A stretch of DNA of 13,629 nt from CAWVWF01 sp963933885 (GTDB lineage: Bacteria > Bacteroidota > Bacteroidia > Flavobacteriales_C > GCA-002722245): contig CAWVWF010000091.1 of NCBI GenBank assembly GCA_963933885.1, forward strand, positions 1 to 13,629. Direction: 5' to 3'. This document shows, piece after piece, positions 8,598-13,629 of the stretch; the first letter of the stretch is position 1; the number at the start of each line of letters is the position of its first letter. The notes under the pieces were generated by a model. That model was given only the letters and a program-made list of their open reading frames with translations, was not told the origin of the DNA and ran no database searches. The position numbers were made by a program, and so were the translations under genes.

Positions 8598-9227
8598 TTA
8601 AATATTAGTAAAGTTAATTTTATTTAAAATTTTGCTTCCTTTTTCGGAAACGATCCCGTATAAATGATGTTGAATAAAGTCTATATAAACTTGAACAAAC
8701 GTAAATCTTTCTTGTGGAAACATCTCCGCGTTAAATGTTGAATCTATTTTTGATATAAAAAGTTTAGCGATTATTTCAGGACTGAAATTATCTCTGTAAA
8801 CTCCAGATTTTTGTCCGTTTTCTAAATTGCTTAAAATACTATTGTAAACAAATCCAGAGAAGTACTCGTTTAATAATTGCCAAGAATCTGGAAAGTATTT
8901 TTCAAGATCGTAATGAACAACTGGATTAACTTTTGAAAGCATATCAATCACATAACTAGCTATTTCTCTAGTTTCCTGTATTGGATTTAATTCTTTCGCT
9001 TGAATTTCCTCAATCAGTTTTTGTTCTTTCAAAACATGAAAATAAACTGATTTTTTCACCAGTTCTGCTCTGTTCTTAACGTACTTGTATAAAGTTTTTT
9101 TAGATATTCGAAGTTCTTTCGCTATATCATCCATTGTGACAGACTTCACTCCCTTTTTAAGGTAAACCTGATTTACTTGCTCAATTATCGCAATCTCCTT
9201 CTCGCCTGAAAATTCTATTCCTCTCAT
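8598..9227 (-). CDS. TetR/AcrR-family transcriptional regulator of the efflux operon
   Basis: A 209-residue DNA-binding regulator from the ATG at 9227. The N-terminal helix-turn-helix covers about 12-58, with VTMDDIAKELRISKKTLYKYVKNRAELV containing the recognition helix (SKKTLYKYVKN). The C-terminal two thirds is helical and variable, as expected for the ligand/dimer domain, and carries no identifying motif. A TTG at 9266 would extend it by 13 residues, but that TTG coincides with the predicted -33 promoter element and would lie upstream of the transcription start, so the ATG is preferred. As first gene of tetR-channel-adaptor-pump, with only 9 bp to the next gene, it probably represses its own operon; that role is inferred from family and position. 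Confidence 0.92.
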   Translation of the reverse strand: MRGIEFSGEKEIAIIEQVNQVYLKKGVKSVTMDDIAKELRISKKTLYKYVKNRAELVKKSVYFHVLKEQKLIEEIQAKELNPIQETREIASYVIDMLSKVNPVVHYDLEKYFPDSWQLLNEYFSGFVYNSILSNLENGQKSGVYRDNFSPEIIAKLFISKIDSTFNAEMFPQERFTFVQVYIDFIQHHLYGIVSEKGSKILNKINFTNI

Positions 9228-9232
9228 GGAAA

Positions 9233-9266
9233 CAAAAGTAGTGTTAAAATGTGTATAAGGAAACAA
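9233..9266 (-). promoter_or_regulatory. Predicted Bacteroidota-type promoter of the efflux operon
   Basis: Read on the minus strand, TACTTTTG (9240-9233) fits the TAnnTTTG -7 element of this phylum exactly. A TTG (9266-9264) lies 23 bp upstream, at the upper end of accepted spacing. The -7 element ends five bases before the tetR ATG, so the message would be leaderless or nearly so. Confidence 0.55.
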
Positions 9267-9285
9267 TTTTAGTGAAAAATGTTCC
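9259..9285. promoter_or_regulatory. Candidate operator overlapping the tetR promoter
   Basis: A 27-bp imperfect inverted repeat has GGAA and TTCC at its ends and a TTT/AAA inner pair; 8 of 13 position pairs are complementary without gaps. It covers the predicted -33 TTG, where a bound TetR dimer could block transcription. In such AT-rich DNA it could arise by chance. Confidence 0.25.
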
Positions 9286-9444
9286 CTACTTTTTTTTGAA
9301 ATGCAAATATTGTAATTTTCTACTAATTTAAATCCGAAAAGTGTTAAAAGGAATGATTCTAAGTATGAATGGTTTGACTGATTTATAATTTCACAGAAGC
9401 TATTTCTTATTTCACCGATTGTATTTTTTAATAAGCAGAAAACA

Positions 9445-9534
9445 ATGATCAGAAGTACTTACACCTCCGTTAATTATTATAGATTCGAAGCTTGTAAAAA
9501 GGCGTTAGAATCTTTAAAAAAAACGTTCTTATAG
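9445..9534 (+). CDS. Possible 29-residue small ORF, doubtful
   Basis: An ATG at 9445 preceded by the purine-rich stretch AGCAGAAAAC opens a 29-codon frame ending in TAG at 9532. The peptide (starting MIRSTYTSVNYYRFEACKK) has no signal peptide or membrane segment and I do not recognise it. It ends 20 bp before the hairpin-terminator stem, so it could be the coding part of a short message that uses that terminator. Chance is the likelier explanation. Confidence 0.15.
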   Translation: MIRSTYTSVNYYRFEACKKALESLKKTFL

Positions 9535-9554
9535 TAATATCGCTACGATTCCAC

Positions 9555-9639
9555 GTGCCGGACCTTTCAATGACAATAACGTTTTCGCTCACCCCCTTAC
9601 CTAACCAGTATATGTTGAAAGCACCGGCACTTTTTTTTT
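9555..9639 (+). ncRNA. Putative small RNA ending in an intrinsic terminator
   Basis: GTGCCGG (9555-9561) pairs with CCGGCAC (9624-9630), and CTTTCAA (9564-9570) with TTGAAAG (9615-9621). A 2x2 internal loop separates them, giving 14 pairs in all, closed directly by nine T residues (9631-9639). The 44-nt loop is poor in G and contains an open C-rich run (CACCCCCTTACCTAACC). No convincing + strand gene precedes it back to the divergent tetR gene, and there is no T-run for the other strand, so a + strand transcript starting within the gap is the simplest reading. The 5' end is unknown and may lie upstream of 9555. A 6S-like or other Bacteroidota RNA family is possible; I cannot assign one. Confidence 0.5.
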
Positions 9640-9733
9640 ATTAACTCAAAATGGTTCATAATAGAAGTCTATTCAGATCTTAATTTATATTGAATTAACG
9701 TAACTTTAGTTAACGTTAAACTTCTATTTGCTC

Positions 9734-10477
9734 ATGAGTAATTTATCTAACATTATTGTCCAGTTAAAGGACAGTCAATCTACTTTTCTTGAAAAATTAC
9801 AAGTCATTGAAAGTGAGACAGAAAATGCCTCAGAAGAAATACTTAGAGACTTAATTCAGGATGCTCGTGAAATACATGAGGGTACAGTTTTACTTTCTTA
9901 CCTCGTGTATAATCAATCTAACGAAACAGAAGAAGATGCTCAACCAGAAATTGCTTTCGAAGAAGATCCTGAAGAAGAGTTATTAATATCTGCTTTAGAA
10001 TCTGCGATTGAAAATACTCAGAAAGACATTGAGAGAACGATGGATGAACCAGAAATCGTTCGAGAAATCAATGATGTAAAGGCGATTATTGAAGCAGTAG
10101 AAGAAGTTCCTGAACAAGATGAATTAACTAGTGAATTAGAAAGCTCTATTTCAGATATGATTTCTTCGCATTCTTCAGAACCAGTTTCTGTAAATCCAAT
10201 TGAGACAGAAGACAATAGTTTAGCTGCTAAATTGGGAAAGAAGAAAATTGATAATTTAGTTACTTCAGTAGGAATCAACGAGAAGTTTCTTTTTACAAAC
10301 GAGCTTTTCGAAGGGAACACAGAACAATTCATAAAAACAATAAACGAATTAAATAATTTAGCTTCTTTTGAGGAAGCTAATGGATATCTAAGTAATTTAG
10401 TAGCAAAAAAGAATTGGGAAACGGAGGAAGCTCCATATCTTAAATTGTTAGCGCTTGTTGAAAGAAAATATTTATAA
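9734..10477 (+). CDS. Acidic protein of unknown function, upstream of tdk
   Basis: A 247-residue protein from the ATG at 9734; a TTG two codons earlier is a less likely start. Residues 1-60 look helical. About 62-160 is low-complexity and very rich in Glu and Asp (TEEDAQPEIAFEEDPEEEL). The C-terminal part, about 175-247, is a compact helical domain (INEKFLFTNELFEGNTEQF, then NELNNLASFEEANGYL and NWETEEAPYLKLLALVERKYL). Similar C-terminal domains occur at the ends of uncharacterised Bacteroidota proteins, by my recollection. No signal peptide, membrane segment or catalytic motif is visible, so it is probably cytoplasmic. It lies 11 bp before tdk on the same strand. A role in nucleotide or DNA metabolism would be guilt by association only. 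Confidence 0.85.
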   Translation: MSNLSNIIVQLKDSQSTFLEKLQVIESETENASEEILRDLIQDAREIHEGTVLLSYLVYNQSNETEEDAQPEIAFEEDPEEELLISALESAIENTQKDIERTMDEPEIVREINDVKAIIEAVEEVPEQDELTSELESSISDMISSHSSEPVSVNPIETEDNSLAAKLGKKKIDNLVTSVGINEKFLFTNELFEGNTEQFIKTINELNNLASFEEANGYLSNLVAKKNWETEEAPYLKLLALVERKYL

Positions 10478-10478
10478 T

Positions 10479-10483
10479 AAGGA
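10479..10483 (+). promoter_or_regulatory. Shine-Dalgarno-like site of tdk
   Basis: AAGGA lies 5 bases before the tdk ATG at 10489, just after the preceding stop codon. The other genes of the window lack such a clear site, which is usual in this phylum. It supports the tdk start chosen. Confidence 0.45.
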
Positions 10484-10488
10484 ATTAA

Positions 10489-11046
10489 ATGGCGAATAAG
10501 AAAGGATCGATCGAGGTTATAACAGGACCAATGTTTTCTGGGAAAACAGAAGAATTAATTAGAAGAGTAGCAAGAGCAGACATTGCAAAAATTCCTTATG
10601 TAATGTTTAAACCAATGTTTGATACAAGATATTCTGATAATGAAATTGTATCTCATGATAATAAACGTTTATTGGCAAAACCAGTTATGAATGCAAAAGA
10701 AATTTTGGGTTTATCAATTGATGCAGATATTATAGGAATTGATGAAGCTCAATTTTTCAATCAAGAATTGATTGATACTTGTATTAAATTGGCCAATGGA
10801 GGAGTTAGAGTTATTATTGCTGGTTTAGATATGGATTATCTTTCAAAACCATTTCAACCAATTCCTAATATCATCGCAGTAGCGGATCAAGTTACTAAGT
10901 TGAAAGCAATTTGTGTTGAGTGTAAAGACGACGCTGGATTTACGCACAGAATAGACATGAAGGAAGAAAAACAATTGATGTTAGGTGAAAAGAATGCTTA
11001 CGAGCCACTTTGCAGAACATGTTTTAAAAAGTATGTTAAAGCATAA
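10489..11046 (+). CDS. tdk: Thymidine kinase (type II, TK1-like)
   Basis: Phosphorylates thymidine to dTMP with ATP in the pyrimidine salvage pathway, in the cytoplasm. The 185 residues match the usual length. Visible motifs are the P-loop GPMFSGKT (13-20), the Walker B-like IGIDEAQFF (82-90) with the likely catalytic Glu86, and GLDMDYLSKPF (112-122). The structural zinc site has two CxxC pairs: Cys142/Cys145 (CVEC) and Cys175/Cys178 (CRTC). The lasso segment YEPLCR (171-176) contributes to thymidine binding. All key residues are present. It sits between the acidic protein (11 bp) and ruvB (9 bp), so the three are probably one transcript. Confidence 0.97.
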   Translation: MANKKGSIEVITGPMFSGKTEELIRRVARADIAKIPYVMFKPMFDTRYSDNEIVSHDNKRLLAKPVMNAKEILGLSIDADIIGIDEAQFFNQELIDTCIKLANGGVRVIIAGLDMDYLSKPFQPIPNIIAVADQVTKLKAICVECKDDAGFTHRIDMKEEKQLMLGEKNAYEPLCRTCFKKYVKA

Positions 11047-11055
11047 CCACAATAT

Positions 11056-12081
11056 ATGAACGAAGCGCTAGATCCTTCTGCTGAAAATTTATCCAATACT
11101 GAAATAGATATTGAAAGAGTTTTGCGTCCGAAAACCTTTGAGGATTTCACTGGACAAAAGAAAGTATTGGATAACCTTACCGTTTTCGTGCAAGCTGCAT
11201 TGAAAAGGGAGGAGGCAATGGATCACGTTTTATTGCACGGTCCTCCAGGTTTAGGTAAAACTACATTGGCAAATATTATTGCGAATGAACTTGGTGGAGG
11301 TATCAAATTCGTTTCTGGACCTATGCTAGATAAACCAGGTGATCTTGCCGGATTATTAACTAGTTTAGCTGAAGGAGACGTATTATTTATTGATGAAATT
11401 CATAGATTAAGTCCAGTAGTTGAAGAGTATTTATACTCTGCAATGGAGGATTATAAGATTGACATAATGATTGATTCTGGACCGAATGCACGTTCTGTTC
11501 AAATAGGTTTAGAACCATTTACACTAATCGGAGCAACTACTCGTTCGGGATTACTTACATCTCCACTTCGTGCTCGTTTCGGTATTAATTGTAGATTGGA
11601 ATATTACGATTCCGAATTACTACAACTTATCATATTAAGGTCTGCTTACCTATTAAAAGTACCTATAGATGATAGTGCAGCATTTGAAATTTCAAGAAGG
11701 AGTAGAGGAACACCAAGAATTGCCAATGCTTTATTAAGGCGTATTAGAGATTTCGCGGAAGTGAAAGGAAATGGTACGATAGATATGAAGGTAACCGAAT
11801 ACGGTTTAGGTGCTCTAAACGTTGATAAGAGTGGATTGGATGATATGGATATTAAAATCCTAAGAACCATTATCGATAAGTTTAAAGGTGGTCCAGTTGG
11901 ATTAAATACAATCGCAACTGCAGTTGGTGAAGATGCTGGAACAATTGAGGAAGTTTACGAACCTTTCTTAGTAAAAGAAGGATTTATAAACCGTACGCAA
12001 CGTGGTCGTGAAATCACTGAGCAAGCTTATAAGCACTTGGGAATTAACTTTAGAGGAAAGCAAGGCGGGTTATTTGATTAG
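11056..12081 (+). CDS. ruvB: Holliday junction branch-migration helicase RuvB
   Basis: The hexameric AAA+ motor that, with RuvA, drives branch migration of Holliday junctions during recombination and repair. The 341-residue length is standard. It shows Walker A GPPGLGKTT (62-70), Walker B DVLFIDEIHRLS (108-119), sensor 1 GATTRSG (159-165), the arginine-finger segment SPLRARFG (169-176), sensor 2 RGTPRIANALLRR (217-229), and the C-terminal winged helix GGPVGLNTIATAVGED to QRGREIT (about 278-321). It starts 9 bp after the tdk stop. ruvA and ruvC are not in the window, so the ruv genes are split here. Confidence 0.98.
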   Translation: MNEALDPSAENLSNTEIDIERVLRPKTFEDFTGQKKVLDNLTVFVQAALKREEAMDHVLLHGPPGLGKTTLANIIANELGGGIKFVSGPMLDKPGDLAGLLTSLAEGDVLFIDEIHRLSPVVEEYLYSAMEDYKIDIMIDSGPNARSVQIGLEPFTLIGATTRSGLLTSPLRARFGINCRLEYYDSELLQLIILRSAYLLKVPIDDSAAFEISRRSRGTPRIANALLRRIRDFAEVKGNGTIDMKVTEYGLGALNVDKSGLDDMDIKILRTIIDKFKGGPVGLNTIATAVGEDAGTIEEVYEPFLVKEGFINRTQRGREITEQAYKHLGINFRGKQGGLFD

Positions 12082-12522
12082 GATTTCTTATAACTAGCTA
12101 TAAACATATTCTAGTAATTCCTGCTTACCATACTACTGTCCGGAATAAATTTTATTTTACTATGTAAATGTATGGATGTTCCTTGTGGGTATCCGCCACC
12201 TAGTAGAGTAAGTGTGAAATTCAGTGTTTCGGATACCCACAAAGCATCCCTACAAATAAATAGATCTTTAACCATTAACACTGTTGAAAAGTGGTCGAAA
12301 CAGCTTATAGAGTTTTAGAAATAAGCGCAATAGGACATAAACCACCTTGCTCCACTAAGTCTAATATTTAAAGTACTTCTCCAGAATATTCATACTTCTC
12401 ATTTTATGTAAATTGGTTGACTTATATTGTAAGCCGTTAATAATCAAATCGTTTTCAGTTTAAGGAAATTAAAGTCGTAATATCTTCATCATATTAGTAG
12501 CTCACCAAAACATATATGACTT
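12082..12522. other. Intergenic region between ruvB and the esterase gene
   Basis: This 441-bp AT-rich gap contains the second palindromic element (12170-12253). I see no clear terminator after ruvB, only a weak TTATA/TATAA pair near 12090. A 6-bp pair GCTTAT/ATAAGC near 12303-12328 is too weak to call. Between 12260 and 12522 no gene and no exact TAnnTTTG promoter is visible, so the esterase promoter stays unassigned. Confidence 0.6.
12170..12253. repeat. REP-doublet-like palindromic element, copy 2 (inverted relative to copy 1)
   Basis: The reverse complement of this 84-bp unit aligns with the element at 2297-2382 along its full length. The arms are nearly identical, and the 34-bp core matches at 25 of 34 positions without gaps (AAACAC and ACTAGGTG edges conserved). 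The right-hand arm keeps the outer GTAG; the left-hand arm has GTAT instead, and the right arm lacks two bases near the hairpin loop, so this copy is partly decayed. It lies 88 bp after the ruvB stop codon. Core conservation shows the whole doublet moved or was copied as one unit. Confidence 0.75.
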
Positions 12523-13629
12523 ATGAAAACTACTCTTAAATTAATCATAGCAATATTTGCGATGATATCAACACATACTAGTTTTGCAGGAAGTGCCGCT
12601 CCTACAGATCCTAAAATAGAATACTTCGGTAGATGGGATTGGTCTGGAGCTAATCCAAAATGTACTTGGCCCTCACTTTATTTAAAGGCAAACTTTACAG
12701 GAACAGCGATTACAGCAAATTTCACGAACACATTTTATAATGGAAGTAATCTTGTAAATGTTGTTTATACAATTGACGGAGGAACACCTGTATATATTGA
12801 TGGAGTAACAACGATACAAATAAGTGGACTTTCTGCTGGAGCGCATAGTATTATGATCTCAAGAAGGAACGAAGCGAATGGAGCTGATTTAACTTTTAAT
12901 GGTTTTGATATTACTGGAGGTGATCTTACAACTGCAGATGCAAGACCTTGTTTAAAGTATGAATTTGTAGGGAATTCTATAACATGTGGTTTAGCAAATA
13001 CAAACCCTTCAGGAACTTGGGCTGATGGAGCAGGTACGTGGGTAGCTACAGGTTGGGAACAAGATTCTTATAGATCTTATGCGCCATTGGTAGGAAGAAT
13101 GATGGATGCTGATTGTAGAGTTGAATCACATTCTGGACAAGGAATGTATATCAACCTTAATAATTCACTTCCTGAAGCTAAGGCATCAGATGAGTGGGAA
13201 TTTAACAGTTATTACCCTGGTTGGAATAAGGGAGGATGGGATTCGAAATATGATTTCGCTTCAGATCCTTGGAAAGCAGATTTTTTCTTTTGTCTTTTAG
13301 GAACAAATGACTGGTCTGATGGAAACTTTAACAATGGATTATTAAACAAAACTGATTACGTAGCGAGATACAATAAATTCATTGATTTAGTATATGCAAA
13401 ATACCCAGATGCAACATTCTTCGTAGTATCACCAATTTTGGATACAAGAGGATGGAAAGATGGAAATGATGCAATTATTCAAATGGTAGCAGATAGAAAA
13501 GCTGCAGGAGATGATATTTACTTTATCGATTTCAGAAACTTATTGGTTACAGAAAAAGATTTCGGAGGAGATTGGACGCATCCAACAACAGTTGGACATA
13601 TTAAAATGGCAAATACAATTAAGTCATTC
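12523..13629 (+). CDS. Secreted CE2-like SGNH carbohydrate esterase, 3' end outside window
   Basis: Probably removes acetyl groups from plant or algal polysaccharides such as xylan, outside the cytoplasm. The frame stays open for 369 codons to the window edge. A Sec signal peptide (MKTTLKLIIAIFAMISTHTSFA) likely ends at residue 22. Residues about 30-132 form the N-terminal jelly-roll typical of CE2 (IEYFGRWDWS...WPSLYLKANFTGT, then VVYTIDGGTP). The SGNH hydrolase domain follows: block I VGNSIT with nucleophile Ser152, block II HSGQGM (oxyanion Gly205), block III GTND (260-263, Asn262) and block V DWTH with Asp350 and His353. All catalytic residues are present. Whatever follows His353, including a possible type IX secretion C-terminal domain, lies beyond the edge. 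The gene has no polysaccharide-use neighbours in view. The substrate is inferred from the family. Confidence 0.9.
   Translation, partial: MKTTLKLIIAIFAMISTHTSFAGSAAPTDPKIEYFGRWDWSGANPKCTWPSLYLKANFTGTAITANFTNTFYNGSNLVNVVYTIDGGTPVYIDGVTTIQISGLSAGAHSIMISRRNEANGADLTFNGFDITGGDLTTADARPCLKYEFVGNSITCGLANTNPSGTWADGAGTWVATGWEQDSYRSYAPLVGRMMDADCRVESHSGQGMYINLNNSLPEAKASDEWEFNSYYPGWNKGGWDSKYDFASDPWKADFFFCLLGTNDWSDGNFNNGLLNKTDYVARYNKFIDLVYAKYPDATFFVVSPILDTRGWKDGNDAIIQMVADRKAAGDDIYFIDFRNLLVTEKDFGGDWTHPTTVGHIKMANTIKSF

Larger units (their letters stand above)
9228..9733. other. Gene-poor divergent intergenic region
   Basis: This 506-bp gap lies between the leftward tetR operon and the rightward tdk-ruvB cluster. 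It holds the tetR promoter and operator candidate at its left end and the orphan hairpin-terminator at 9555-9639. Between 9287 and 9554 I see only AT-rich sequence and one 29-codon open frame of doubtful meaning (9445-9534). Before the acidic-protein gene there is a heptamer TTAACGT repeated at 9695 and 9710, and a near-match to the -7 element (TAACTTTA, 9701-9708) without a well-placed -33 element. Confidence 0.6.

Noticed and set aside
9264..9266. TTG as the start of tetR
   Set aside because: It overlaps the predicted -33 promoter element, and the ATG at 9227 gives a normal TetR N-terminus.
9555..9639. Hairpin as a terminator for the leftward tetR operon or a tRNA gene
   Set aside because: It lies upstream of tetR, the T-run is on the + strand, and there is no cloverleaf or conserved tRNA loop.
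10018..10332. 104-codon open frame on the minus strand
   Set aside because: It is fully antisense to the acidic-protein gene, and its Ser/Ile-rich composition reflects that gene's Glu- and Asp-rich codons read backwards.
12303..12328. GCTTAT/ATAAGC inverted repeat as a terminator or riboswitch stem
   Set aside because: Only six AT-rich pairs around a 14-nt loop, with no T-run and no further structure.
13106..13300. 64-codon open frame on the + strand
   Set aside because: It lies in another frame inside the esterase gene, whose catalytic motifs continue through this stretch.
1..13629. CRISPR array, insertion sequence, phage or integrase gene, tRNA or rRNA
   Set aside because: No regularly spaced repeat series, transposase or integrase motif, or structural RNA signature was seen in either strand.

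Overview
This AT-rich 13.6 kb window most probably comes from the chromosome of a member of the Bacteroidota, likely Flavobacteriales. The evidence is the repeated OmpA-like/carboxypeptidase-regulatory-like cell-surface protein, the tetR-tolC-lipoprotein adaptor-RND gene order, a TAnnTTTG/TTG promoter of the Bacteroidota type, and the near absence of Shine-Dalgarno sequences. No plasmid, phage or transposase gene is visible.

Layout. (1) Positions 1-2285, + strand: the 3' part of a large envelope protein that enters from the left edge. It is built from degenerate OmpA-C-like domains alternating with beta-sandwich regulatory-like domains. (2) Positions 2286-2580: a convergent intergenic region with an 86-bp palindromic REP-doublet-like element and a strong intrinsic terminator for the minus-strand operon. 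(3) Positions 2581-9227, minus strand: a four-gene efflux operon (transcription order tetR, outer-membrane channel, lipoprotein adaptor, RND pump), tightly spaced, with a candidate promoter and operator in front of tetR. (4) Positions 9228-9733: a gene-poor gap with a 14-bp hairpin plus nine T residues on the + strand. No convincing + strand gene lies before it, so it looks like a small RNA. (5) Positions 9734-12081, + strand: an acidic protein of unknown function, thymidine kinase (tdk) and the Holliday-junction helicase ruvB, spaced 11 and 9 bp apart. (6) Positions 12082-12522: a gap with a second copy of the palindromic element in opposite orientation. (7) Positions 12523-13629, + strand: a secreted CE2-like SGNH acetyl esterase that runs off the right edge.

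How the parts work together. The minus-strand operon encodes a complete tripartite exporter with its own regulator: the RND pump in the inner membrane, the lipid-anchored adaptor and the TolC-like channel, with the TetR protein probably repressing its own operon. tdk and ruvB are housekeeping genes (thymidine salvage, branch migration) that seem to share a transcript with the acidic protein. The esterase is the only visible sign of polysaccharide use.

The most notable non-coding signals are the two copies of the GTAG-headed inverted-repeat element bracketing about 9.8 kb, and the orphan hairpin-terminator at 9555-9639. No clear case for an entirely new system can be made from this window alone. 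Those two signals, the probable leaderless tetR message and the repeated degenerate OmpA-like protein are the best leads.
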